From Terriglobia bacterium (GTDB taxonomy: Bacteria > Acidobacteriota > Terriglobia > UBA7540): a stretch of 10,904 nucleotides of DNA. Made by a program: the position numbers and the translations under genes. A model generated the notes under the pieces. The model ran no database searches, had not been told where the DNA came from, and saw only the letters and a program-made list of their open reading frames with translations. Of this stretch, positions 1 to 6,199 are shown piece by piece (position 1 is the stretch's first letter; the number at the start of each line of letters is the position of its first letter). The stretch covers positions 1 to 10,904 of the forward strand of contig JASHTO010000436.1 of NCBI GenBank assembly GCA_030040515.1, given 5' to 3'.

Positions 1-1
1 G

Positions 2-220
2 AAGGTTCTTACCGACCCCAATCGAGTGGTGGCGCACGTGGTGACGCTCAAGGCCGAAGAGGAGAAGCCTGCGGAGACGGCTGAGGCTGCGCCCGCGGAG
101 CCCGAAGTCATCCGCAAGGGCAAGGCGGAAGTGGAAGGCGGGGAAGAGGAAGCCGCCGAAGACAAGGACAAGAAGGAGAAGGGCGAGAAGAAGGAAAAGG
201 AAAAAGATAAAGGTAAATAG
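2..220 (+). CDS. 50S ribosomal protein L25/Ctc, C-terminal end (partial)
   Basis: Only the last 72 codons are in the window; the start lies to the left. The visible part begins KVLTDPNRVVAHVVTLKAEE, which fits the end of the second beta domain of the long (Ctc/TL5-type) L25 family that binds 5S rRNA. It continues through PAEPEVIRKGKAE, typical of the L25 C-terminus, into a tail made almost only of Glu, Lys and Asp, ending KEKDKGK before TAG at 218-220. The following gene is pth, the usual L25/Ctc partner in many bacteria, which supports the call. The charged tail is probably disordered (inference). The assignment rests on a fragment and on context; a different protein with a KE-rich tail is possible but less likely. 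Confidence 0.8.
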   Translation, partial: KVLTDPNRVVAHVVTLKAEEEKPAETAEAAPAEPEVIRKGKAEVEGGEEEAAEDKDKKEKGEKKEKEKDKGK

Positions 221-233
221 GAATTCCGGAGGA

Positions 234-310
234 CCGAAACTCAGAAACCGGAATTCGGGTCATGTGAGCCCTCAACAACGAGTTTCGAGTTTCCGATTTC
301 GAATTTCGGA
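234..310. repeat. Inverted repeat of degenerate heptamers upstream of pth
   Basis: Between L25 and pth, positions 280-307 read as four consecutive 7-mers: GAGTTTC, GAGTTTC, CGATTTC, GAATTTC. The sequence at 234-257 is an imperfect reverse complement of 286-309: about 20 of 25 aligned columns match with two single-base gaps, and the mismatches are transitions. The array ends 7 nt before the pth GTG, so in the mRNA it would fold as a long hairpin just ahead of the pth start. No protein-coding role is visible. Confidence 0.65.
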
Positions 311-316
311 TGTGGT

Positions 317-892
317 GTGAAGCTGATTGTCGGTTTGGGGAATCCCGGTTATGAATACCACCACACACCCCACAACCTGGGGTTCAAGGCGATTGACCGC
401 CTGGCCGACGCTTGCGGCAAGCACCTGTCGAGGCACGAAGGGCAGGCGCTGACGGTGGCAACGGAGATGGCCGGCGAGCATGTGGTGCTGGCCAAGCCGC
501 AAACCTACATGAACCTGAGCGGACTGGCGGTGGCGCGGCTGCTTCGAAACTACGATTTGACGCCGCAGGATTTACTGGTGCTGGTGGATGAGATCGATTT
601 GCCGCTGGGGATGTTGCGCATCCGGCCCCGCGGCAGCGCCGGCGGGCACAACGGGATGAAGTCCATCATCGGGGCTCTCGAGACGGCGGATTTCCCCCGC
701 CTTCGATTGGGCGTTCGGCCGGAAAAAGGAGTGGAAGATTACGTTTCCTACCTCCTCCAGCCGTTCCACCCGTCGGACGAGAAGCCGGTGGAGGAAATGC
801 TCGATCTGGCCGCGGAAGCGGTGCGCGTCATTCTTTCGGAAGGTGTGCAAAGGGCTATGAATCGCTTTAATCGCAAGGTTCAGGAGTTGTGA
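317..892 (+). CDS. pth: Peptidyl-tRNA hydrolase (Pth)
   Basis: Cytosolic hydrolase that cleaves the ester bond of peptidyl-tRNAs dropped by stalled ribosomes, recycling tRNA. The 191-residue protein has the normal family length. It opens with MKLIVGLGNPGYEYHHTPHN, carrying the substrate-binding Asn9 and catalytic His19. TYMNLSG holds Asn66, VDEIDLPLG holds catalytic Asp91, and GSAGGHNGMKS holds His111/Asn112; these match E. coli Asn10, His20, Asn68, Asp93 and Asn114 in context. The GTG at 317 puts the GLGNPG motif at the standard distance from the N-terminus, and no better in-frame start is seen upstream; the ribosome site is weak (CGGA near 307). The stop lies 6 nt before rpsF, so the two are probably cotranscribed and perhaps coupled. 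A heptamer inverted repeat abuts the start. Confidence 0.96.
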   Translation: MKLIVGLGNPGYEYHHTPHNLGFKAIDRLADACGKHLSRHEGQALTVATEMAGEHVVLAKPQTYMNLSGLAVARLLRNYDLTPQDLLVLVDEIDLPLGMLRIRPRGSAGGHNGMKSIIGALETADFPRLRLGVRPEKGVEDYVSYLLQPFHPSDEKPVEEMLDLAAEAVRVILSEGVQRAMNRFNRKVQEL

Positions 893-898
893 GGTCAC

Positions 899-1306
899 AT
901 GCGTAATTACGAAATGATTTTTATCGTCCGGCCCGACGTGGCGGACGACGATGTTCAAAAACTCATCGCGCAGATGGAGGGCGTGGTGGCGGGCGCCGGC
1001 GGCAAAGTGGAGAAAGTTGAAAAAATGGGCCGCCGCCGGCTCGCTTACCGCGTCCACAAGCAGCGCGAGGGCTTTTACGTTCTCTTCTACGTGCAGGGCA
1101 CCGGAGACACGGTGAAGGAATTTGAGCGCCGGCTCAAGGTGACGGATACGGTGATCAAGCACCTCACCATCTGCACGGACGAAATTCTTCAGCGCGCGGA
1201 GAAATTCAAGGCTCTGCGGGCCAAGCAGGAGGCCAAGCGCCGCAAGAGCAAACCCGCTCCCGCGCCCGCCGCGCCGGCTGTTCCCGTGGAGAACGCGCAG
1301 GTTTAA
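899..1306 (+). CDS. rpsF: 30S ribosomal protein S6
   Basis: Small-subunit protein of the platform, which pairs with S18 on 16S rRNA. The 135 residues begin MRNYEMIFIVRPD, the family signature, followed by EKMGRRRLAYRVHKQREGFY and the C-terminal LKVTDTVIKHLT strand, so the ferredoxin-like fold is complete by about residue 97. A basic segment (residues ~100-120) and a Pro/Ala-rich tail follow, lengthening the protein beyond the usual ~95-110 residues; the tail is probably disordered (inference). ATG 899 follows pth by 6 nt, with purine-rich GAGG at 891-894. rpsR follows after 14 nt; no ssb or priB lies between them, unlike B. subtilis (ssb) or E. coli (priB). Confidence 0.96.
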   Translation: MRNYEMIFIVRPDVADDDVQKLIAQMEGVVAGAGGKVEKVEKMGRRRLAYRVHKQREGFYVLFYVQGTGDTVKEFERRLKVTDTVIKHLTICTDEILQRAEKFKALRAKQEAKRRKSKPAPAPAAPAVPVENAQV

Positions 1307-1320
1307 AGGAGCCAACGATT

Positions 1321-1626
1321 ATGCCAGGTCCCAAAGAAGGCCCGCCCCAAGGCGACCGCCCACCGCGGCGTGAAGGTCCGCCCGGAGGTCCCGGCGGCGG
1401 CCGCAAACAATACTTCCGCCGCCGCAAGGTGTGCAAATTCTGTTCGGAGAAGATCGACGTCATCGATTACAAGGACGTGCGGATGGTGAGCGAATTCGTC
1501 GCGGAGCGTGGCAAGATTCTGCCCCGCCGCCTCACCGGCACCTGCTCCACGCACCAGCGCGCGCTGACCGAAGCCATTAAGCGCGCGCGCAACATCGCCC
1601 TGCTGCCGTTCGCGGCAGGAGGCTAA
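1321..1626 (+). CDS. rpsR: 30S ribosomal protein S18, zinc-ribbon form
   Basis: Small-subunit platform protein that binds together with S6. The 101 residues start with a ~28-residue Gly/Pro/Arg-rich extension, then the S18 core: YFRRRKVCKFCSEK, IDYKDV, ERGKILPRRLTGTCSTHQR and IKRARNIALLPF. Cys38, Cys41, Cys75 and His78 form a CxxC...CxxH pattern, the potential zinc-binding version of S18; E. coli and B. subtilis S18 lack this full set (known family variation). A strong ribosome site AAAGGAG at 1305-1311 sits 9 nt before ATG 1321. The gene lies 14 nt after rpsF. Zinc binding is inferred from the residues only. Confidence 0.96.
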   Translation: MPGPKEGPPQGDRPPRREGPPGGPGGGRKQYFRRRKVCKFCSEKIDVIDYKDVRMVSEFVAERGKILPRRLTGTCSTHQRALTEAIKRARNIALLPFAAGG

Positions 1627-1632
1627 AAAATC

Positions 1633-1702
1633 GGGTCAAGGGATACGGGACAAGGGTGCCGCTCCCTTCGGGGGATTTAGCGTGTCCCTGGTCCCTATCC
1701 TG
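1633..1702. repeat. Palindromic heptamer element between rpsR and rplI
   Basis: Left arm heptamers GGGTCAA, GGGATAC, GGGACAA (1633-1653) face right-arm units GTGTCCC and TGGTCCC (1682-1695). Positions 1641-1656 pair with 1686-1700 over 15 positions with one mismatch and one bulged base. Nested inside is a short hairpin, CCC-TTCG-GGG (1664-1673), with a UUCG tetraloop. No T-tract follows the right arm, so it does not look like a standard intrinsic terminator. The rplI ribosome site (AGGAG 1708-1712) begins just after the right arm. The element could act as an attenuating or mRNA-stabilising structure, or be a passive repeat. Confidence 0.7.
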
Positions 1703-1719
1703 ATTACAGGAGTTCGAAC

Positions 1720-2313
1720 ATGGAAGTTATCCTTCTTGAAAATATTGATAGGCTTGGAAGCCGTGGCCAACTGGTGAAAGTTGCCGATGGCTACGGGCGA
1801 AACTACCTGCTGCCCAAGAAGCTGGCGCTGGCCGCCACTCCTCAAAACAAAAAATGGGTGGAGCAGCAGCGCGTCCGCTTCCTCAAGCTGGAAGCGAAGG
1901 AAAAGTCTGACGCCGCTGAACTCGCCACACTTCTGGCAGGCGCGAGTGTCACGCTGATTCGCAAAACCGGCGATAAGGGCAACCTGTTTGGCTCGGTCAC
2001 CTCAGGGGACATTGCCGAAAAGCTTCTCGCTCAGAGCTATCACATCGATAAGCGCAAGATCAGCCTTGGCTCGCCCATCAAAGTTCTGGGCGAATACAGC
2101 ATTCCCGTCAAACTCCATCGTGAGGTGACCGCCACGGTGAAAGTAATTGTGGAGCCTGACGAGGAATCGAAGGCCAAGATCCAGGCCGCAGCCGAGGCTC
2201 ACGCCAAGGCCGACGCAGAAGCTGCGGCCGCACCCAAAGAAGCTCCTCCGGCCGCCGAAGGCGCTCCGGAAAGTTCTGAGGCTGCCCCGGCAGGCGAAGA
2301 AAAGAGCTCTTAA
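1720..2313 (+). CDS. rplI: 50S ribosomal protein L9
   Basis: Large-subunit protein that binds 23S rRNA near the L1 stalk. The N-terminal domain is unmistakable: MEVILLENIDRLGSRGQLVK, then VADGYGRNYLLPKKLALAAT. A long helix (about residues 40-75) leads to a C-terminal domain with TGDKGNLFGSVTSGDIA and the LGEYSIPVKLHREVTATVKVIV ending. At 197 residues it exceeds the usual ~148-150; the extra ~48 residues are an Ala/Glu/Pro-rich tail without visible fold. AGGAG at 1708-1712 lies 7 nt before the ATG. It follows rpsR after a 93-nt spacer filled by a palindromic element and precedes dnaB, a common neighbour. Confidence 0.96.
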   Translation: MEVILLENIDRLGSRGQLVKVADGYGRNYLLPKKLALAATPQNKKWVEQQRVRFLKLEAKEKSDAAELATLLAGASVTLIRKTGDKGNLFGSVTSGDIAEKLLAQSYHIDKRKISLGSPIKVLGEYSIPVKLHREVTATVKVIVEPDEESKAKIQAAAEAHAKADAEAAAAPKEAPPAAEGAPESSEAAPAGEEKSS

Positions 2314-2362
2314 GTTTTTGCGCTCCTCCTCCCTCTCGGCCGGGGCGCGTGAGCCGCAGGTG

Positions 2363-2425
2363 AAATCCACAGAGCGGCCTGACTTGTTCACAGGTTTTGC
2401 GGATTCTTGCACAGGGTTATCCACA
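2363..2425. promoter_or_regulatory. DnaA-box cluster upstream of dnaB
   Basis: The 241-nt gap between rplI and dnaB contains a perfect match to the consensus DnaA box TTATCCACA at 2417-2425. Weaker same-strand look-alikes are AAATCCACA at 2363-2371 and TTGTTCACA at 2384-2392 (7 of 9 each), and TCTTGCACA at 2405-2413 (6 of 9). The first three start 21 bp apart, about two helical turns. This suggests DnaA binding that could tie dnaB expression to initiation status (inference). No convincing -35/-10 promoter was found. The rest of the gap, 2426-2545, shows nothing clear beyond a locally AT-rich stretch near 2503-2535. Confidence 0.5.
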
Positions 2426-2554
2426 AGCAAGCCTCCAACGCTCTGGTCACGCTCGCCCGAACGTGGCACACTTCAGTCGCAACCGAAGGAGCCCCTCCCT
2501 GTCGGATTTAGTGTAAACTTTATGGGGGATTGATCATCTCCCATCGGAGCTGTC

Positions 2555-3934
2555 TTGCCGACTGCCACTGCTAGCGACCGGTCTGTTCCCCACAATCTGG
2601 AGGCCGAGCGCGCCCTCCTCGGGTCGATTCTCCTCGACAATGGCGCCCTGAATTCCGCCCTCGAATTGCTGACCAAAGAAGATTTTTTCTCTGAGGCGCA
2701 TCGCTTGACCTTTGAGAAGATGATCCGGCTCTCGGAGAAAAATCGGACCATCGATCTGGTCACGCTCTCCGAGGAACTGGCCAAGGAGGGCTTGCTGGAG
2801 AAAGCCGGCGGCGCCGCTTACCTCTCCGCGCTCAGCGATGGAATTCCCATCGGGACTACGGCCGCCATGGGGGAGTATTGCCGGATCGTCAAGGAAAAAT
2901 CCACCATTCGGCGCATCATCAACGCCTCGCACAATGTTCTTTCACGCTGCCTGGAGGGCAATGACGATCCCGAGACGCTCATCGACCTTGCGCAAAGCCA
3001 GATTTTTGAGATTGCCGAGCAGCGCGTGCAATCGGGCTTCTCCAACGTTCGTGACATCGTCAAGTCGAGCTTTGGCAAGATTGATGTATTGTTCGACCGC
3101 GGCCAGCGCGTGACTGGCGTCGAAACCGGACTCGAGGATCTCGACACCATGACCTCCGGCTTGCAGGCGGGGGAATTGATTGTGATCGCCGCGCGGCCGT
3201 CGCTGGGCAAAACGGCGCTGGCGCTCAATATCGGCGCCCACGCCGCCATCCAGAATCGCAAAGTCGTGGGAATGTTTTCGCTCGAAATGAGCAAAGAATC
3301 GCTCGTCATTCGCCTGCTCTGCTCCGAGGCGAGAATTGATAGCCACAAACTTCGCACCGGATTCTCCAGCAAAGAGGATTGGAATCGCATGACGCCCGCA
3401 CTGGGCAGGCTTTCCGAAGCGCCGCTCTACATTGAGGACACGCCGGCCCTCAGCATCATGCAAATTCGCGCCAAAGCCCGGAGGTTGAAGGCGGAAAAGG
3501 GGCTGGATTTATTGATCGTTGATTACCTTCAGCTCATCTCCGGGCAGGGGCGATTTGAGAATCGCACGCAGGAGGTCAGTTACATTTCGCGCAGCCTCAA
3601 GAGCATCGCCAAGGAGCTGAAGGTTCCCGTTGTGGCGCTCTCGCAGTTGAGCCGCGCGCCGGAACAGCGGCCCGGCCAACGCCCGCAACTTTCTGATTTG
3701 CGCGAGTCCGGGTCGATCGAACAGGACGCCGACGTCGTGATCTTTATATTCCGCGAAAAGATGAAGGCCGCTGAAGAGGATGGTGAGGCGGAATTCGTCC
3801 ATGGCGGGTACGAGACCCACCTCATTATCGGCAAGCAGCGCAACGGCCCGACGGGCGACGTGCCCGTGGTTTTCCTGCGCCCCTACGCGAAGTTCGAGAA
3901 CAAGGTTCATGACGGCGACGAATCCTACGAGTAA
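2555..3934 (+). CDS. dnaB: Replicative DNA helicase DnaB
   Basis: Hexameric 5'-3' helicase that unwinds DNA at the replication fork and recruits primase. The N-terminal domain opens with VPHNLEAERALLGSILLDN and runs to about residue 155; the RecA-like domain starts near residue 185 (TGVETGLEDLD). Walker A is ARPSLGKTA (213-221), FSLEMS (241-246) carries catalytic Glu244, Walker B is LLIVDYLQLI (Asp323), LSQLSR holds Gln364, then DLRESGSIEQDAD (381-393) and GKQRNGPTG (426-434). At 459 residues it is full length, with no intein. The TTG at 2555 is chosen because a stop (2531-2533) lies just upstream in frame, the PHNLEAE motif sits close to it, and GGAG at 2546-2549 is suitably spaced. alr follows after 31 nt. 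Confidence 0.97.
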   Translation: MPTATASDRSVPHNLEAERALLGSILLDNGALNSALELLTKEDFFSEAHRLTFEKMIRLSEKNRTIDLVTLSEELAKEGLLEKAGGAAYLSALSDGIPIGTTAAMGEYCRIVKEKSTIRRIINASHNVLSRCLEGNDDPETLIDLAQSQIFEIAEQRVQSGFSNVRDIVKSSFGKIDVLFDRGQRVTGVETGLEDLDTMTSGLQAGELIVIAARPSLGKTALALNIGAHAAIQNRKVVGMFSLEMSKESLVIRLLCSEARIDSHKLRTGFSSKEDWNRMTPALGRLSEAPLYIEDTPALSIMQIRAKARRLKAEKGLDLLIVDYLQLISGQGRFENRTQEVSYISRSLKSIAKELKVPVVALSQLSRAPEQRPGQRPQLSDLRESGSIEQDADVVIFIFREKMKAAEEDGEAEFVHGGYETHLIIGKQRNGPTGDVPVVFLRPYAKFENKVHDGDESYE

Positions 3935-3965
3935 AGGCAAATGAATTCTGGGCTGAATCAAACTT

Positions 3966-5117
3966 GTGAGTCCACCTACCGATAAACTTCTGCGCCCAAC
4001 CTGGGTTGAAATTTCTCTCTCCAAGCTGCGCGGTAACTTCCAGCGCGTTCGCGAGCTCGCTGGAAAGCGCAAAGTGATGGCGGTGATCAAGGCTGATGCT
4101 TACGGCCACGGTGCTGTACCCGTTGCCAGGTGTCTGGCCGAATGCCGCGTGGATTGGTTCGGCGTGGCGACCGTTGAGGAGGCGCTGGAATTGCGCGCGG
4201 CGGGAATCCCGCAGCCGGTGCTTTTGCTCGGCGGGCTTTACATGAGCGACCCCGCACATCTGATCGAGTATCGCCTGACGCCGTCGATTTCCTCTACCCC
4301 CCGGCTCGACACCTACGCGGAATGCGCCCGCCGCTACGGCCGCCCCATTGAATTCCATTTGAAGGTTGATACGGGGCTGGGCCGGTTGGGCCTGCCGCTC
4401 GACCGCGTCACCGCTTTCGTGAACCACTATCGGGAACTTGAGGGGCTGCACATGAAAGGCCTCTTTACGCACCTCGCCTCGGCGGAGGACCTCGTGGCCT
4501 CGCAGACCGATGAGCAGGGCGAGCGGTTTGCAGCCGTGCTCGCGCAGTTGCGCGGCTTGCAGGTGGAGCCGGAATGGATTCATGTCTCCAACAGCGCCGC
4601 TCTGATGACCGGCCGGAAGTTTCCGGAAAACCTGGTTCGGGTGGGCGCGCTTCTTTATGGCTATTGCCTGCCGTTGATTGTGCCGCCCGGGCAGGAATTG
4701 CCCAAGGTTCCGAAGCTCGAGCCGGTCCTCACCTTCAAGTCGCGCATCGTTTACATGAAGGACGTCGCCAGCGGTACACCGCTCGGTTACGGTGCGGCGT
4801 TCCACACGCGCCGGCCCTCGCGCATCGCCACGGTGCCCGTGGGCTACGCCGACGGCTTGAACCATGCGCTCTCCAATCGCGGATACGCCATCGTGCGCGG
4901 ACGGCGTGCACGCATTGTGGGCAGCATCAGCATGGATCTTTCGCTCCTCGACGTCACCGACATTCCCGGAACCAACATCGGCGATGAGATCATCCTGATT
5001 GGCCAGGCAGACCACAATGCAATTACCGCCGTCGAAATCGCCCAATTGCTGGACACCGTCCCTTACGAGATTCTCTGCTCCATCGGCAAGCGCGTACCGC
5101 GCATCTATGTCGAATGA
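3966..5117 (+). CDS. alr: Alanine racemase (PLP-dependent)
   Basis: Converts L-alanine to D-alanine for peptidoglycan precursors, in the cytosol. The 383-residue protein has the fold-type III barrel motif MAVIKADAYGHGA, with Lys42 as the PLP lysine. HLKVDTGLGRLG, HVSNSAAL and VRVGALLYGY (Arg225 region) contact the cofactor. The C-terminal beta domain has the PLGYGAAFHTRR segment, with Tyr275 as the opposite-face catalytic Tyr, VPVGYADGLNHALSN, GSISMDLSLLDVT and a PYEILCSIGKRVPRIY ending. The start is GTG at 3966; an in-frame stop just upstream (3954-3956) rules out a longer form, and the ribosome site is weak. It lies 31 nt after dnaB and is the last + strand gene, converging on hisA. Confidence 0.96.
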   Translation: MSPPTDKLLRPTWVEISLSKLRGNFQRVRELAGKRKVMAVIKADAYGHGAVPVARCLAECRVDWFGVATVEEALELRAAGIPQPVLLLGGLYMSDPAHLIEYRLTPSISSTPRLDTYAECARRYGRPIEFHLKVDTGLGRLGLPLDRVTAFVNHYRELEGLHMKGLFTHLASAEDLVASQTDEQGERFAAVLAQLRGLQVEPEWIHVSNSAALMTGRKFPENLVRVGALLYGYCLPLIVPPGQELPKVPKLEPVLTFKSRIVYMKDVASGTPLGYGAAFHTRRPSRIATVPVGYADGLNHALSNRGYAIVRGRRARIVGSISMDLSLLDVTDIPGTNIGDEIILIGQADHNAITAVEIAQLLDTVPYEILCSIGKRVPRIYVE

Positions 5118-5305
5118 ATGGCAGGGCTACCTTAAACTTGTGTCGATTTGGAGTGGGGAGCTTGCTCCCGCTTTGCTGGCTGGCAACTTGCTGCCAGCCC
5201 CTGGAGTTTCCACATTTCTTGGGGAGGCGGCACGCTGGCTCGTGGTGAACAACCAGGAGTGGCTGTTCCACAAGTGGCAGAGGCACGCCGAAGGTGTGAA
5301 GAAAT
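5118..5305. other. Gene-free convergent spacer with several hairpins
   Basis: No credible gene lies between alr and hisA (5118-5452). This first part carries GGGAG-CTTG-CTCCC at 5156-5169, a perfect 8-bp stem GGCTGGCA/TGCCAGCC at 5178-5199 with a 6-nt loop, and a 9-bp stem GAACAACCA/TGGCTGTTC (one G-T wobble) at 5247-5268 with loop GGAG. None is followed by a T-run. Short open frames here show no recognised domain. The hairpins resemble dispersed intergenic palindromes; they could help end alr transcription, but that is inference. Confidence 0.55.
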
Positions 5306-5401
5306 AAACAATCTCACGCAAAGGCGCAAAGACACAAAGTCCGGCAAGGCAGAAGTGCTTTGCTCTCTTGGCGGTGCTTGGCGCCTTGGCGTGAGTTGTT
5401 T
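5306..5401. terminator. Octamer-built palindrome, probable bidirectional terminator
   Basis: The left arm has three 8-bp units, ACGCAAAG, GCGCAAAG and ACACAAAG (5316-5339). Segment 5306-5331 pairs with 5377-5401: AAACAA/TTGTTT, CTCACGC/GCGTGAG and AAGGCGC/GCGCCTT, with one bulge and one mismatch. A nested 8-bp hairpin GCAAGGCA-GAAG-TGCTTTGC lies at 5344-5363. On the + strand the stem is followed by TTTTGCTTTTGAG and a T6 run at 5416-5421; on the - strand by a T-rich stretch (reverse complement of 5291-5308). Sitting between convergent alr and hisA, it suits a two-way transcription stop. Confidence 0.6.
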
Positions 5402-5452
5402 TGCTTTTGAGCAGATTTTTTCACAGCATGGACACTTGACCAGGCCAGGGGC

Positions 5453-6166
5453 TTACGATTCTCCCGTGCCGGGCTGGCGGTCGACGAAGAATTCCGGAAA
5501 GACTTTTCGGTAGATGGACATTCCCAGTGCAGCGTCCATGCCCAGGTTTTCCAACGCCGCGATTTCCGCGTCGGTGGTAATTCCTCCCGCCGCAGTGATG
5601 GGAAGCTGGGTCACGGCGCGAAGGCTGCGAAACCAATCGATGTTCGTCCCCTGCAACCTTCCTTCGCCATCGATGTAGGTGCAAAGAAATCCCGAGCAGT
5701 AGGGTTCGAGCTCGGGCAGCGCCTGCGCGCAAGTAATCGGAAGCGTGTCCTTCCAACCGTGAATGGCCACATGGCCCGCGAGGGAGTCTACGGCAATCAG
5801 AATCTTTTCGCGCGGCACGGCTGCGGCAAGCTCGCGCAGGAAATCGTGATGGATGCCCTCCGATGTGAAGGCGCTGCTGCCCACAATAGCCTTCAACGCA
5901 CCGTCCGCGACGACGGCTTGTGCTCGAGCCGTGCTGCGAATGCCTCCACCCACGCGGCAGGGCTTGCGGCGGCACAAATCACGCACGATCTCCGCATTGT
6001 TCTGCGCCGTGCCCATCGCGGCGTCCAGATCGATGACTTGAATTTCCGGGTAAACGGAGAACTTTGCGAGCACGACGAGGGGGTCCGGCAGCTCGAGGAA
6101 TTTCTTCTTTCCTTGAACGAGTTGAACGACTTTGTGATCCATTAAATCGATGCAGGGAATGACCAT
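5453..6166 (-). CDS. hisA: Phosphoribosyl-formimino-AICAR-phosphate isomerase (HisA), eukaryote-like motifs
   Basis: Cytosolic TIM-barrel enzyme of histidine synthesis that isomerises ProFAR to PRFAR, the substrate of HisH-HisF. The 237 residues begin MVIPCIDLMDHKVVQLVQG (catalytic Asp7), with VIDLDAAMG, RVGGGIRS (first phosphate site), ILIAVDSLAG (general acid position Asp127), FLCTYIDGEGRLQG (Thr163), ITAAGGITTDAEI (second phosphate site) and ALGMSIYRKVF. The usual bacterial TDIxxDG motif is replaced by TYIDGEG; DxEG at this place, and the VGSSAFTSEG segment, recall the eukaryotic HIS6/HISN3 branch (from memory of those sequences). It is the last visible gene of the his operon, 33 nt after hisF. 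No clear ribosome site precedes the ATG: the upstream sequence is AT-rich heptamers. It could instead be a PriA-like enzyme, but it lacks PriA hallmarks I would expect. Confidence 0.88.
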   Translation of the reverse strand: MVIPCIDLMDHKVVQLVQGKKKFLELPDPLVVLAKFSVYPEIQVIDLDAAMGTAQNNAEIVRDLCRRKPCRVGGGIRSTARAQAVVADGALKAIVGSSAFTSEGIHHDFLRELAAAVPREKILIAVDSLAGHVAIHGWKDTLPITCAQALPELEPYCSGFLCTYIDGEGRLQGTNIDWFRSLRAVTQLPITAAGGITTDAEIAALENLGMDAALGMSIYRKVFPEFFVDRQPGTGES

Positions 6167-6170
6167 GGAA

Positions 6171-6191
6171 AAATTATAAATCGTAAATTAT
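6171..6191 (-). repeat. Three AT-rich heptamers before hisA
   Basis: Read on the - strand, the hisF-hisA gap holds three back-to-back 7-mers, ATAATTT, ACGATTT and ATAATTT, ending 4 nt before the hisA ATG. The first and third are identical. They occupy the position where a ribosome-binding site would lie and contain no purine-rich match. Confidence 0.6.
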
Positions 6192-6199
6192 GAATGGTT

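Noticed and set aside
572..1315. 247-codon open frame antisense to pth and rpsF
   Set aside because: Complement of two well-supported genes, no known motif, and no separate promoter or ribosome site seen.
2303..2318. Terminator after rplI (AAGAGCTCTT followed by TTTTT)
   Set aside because: The palindrome has no room for a loop and a low-stability stem; an A-A-G interrupts before the T-run.
2363..2425. Chromosomal origin of replication
   Set aside because: Only one perfect DnaA box, no dnaA/dnaN neighbour and no strong AT-rich unwinding region in view; a regulatory cluster is the safer reading.
3825..5045. Long 406-codon open frame antisense to alr
   Set aside because: It lies almost wholly opposite alr, whose catalytic motifs are clear; the translation has no recognisable domain. 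High-GC codon use commonly opens the opposite frame.
5148..5513. Small + strand open frame in the alr-hisA spacer
   Set aside because: It runs through hairpins and the octamer palindrome into the hisA 3' end on the other strand; composition reflects repeats rather than a protein.
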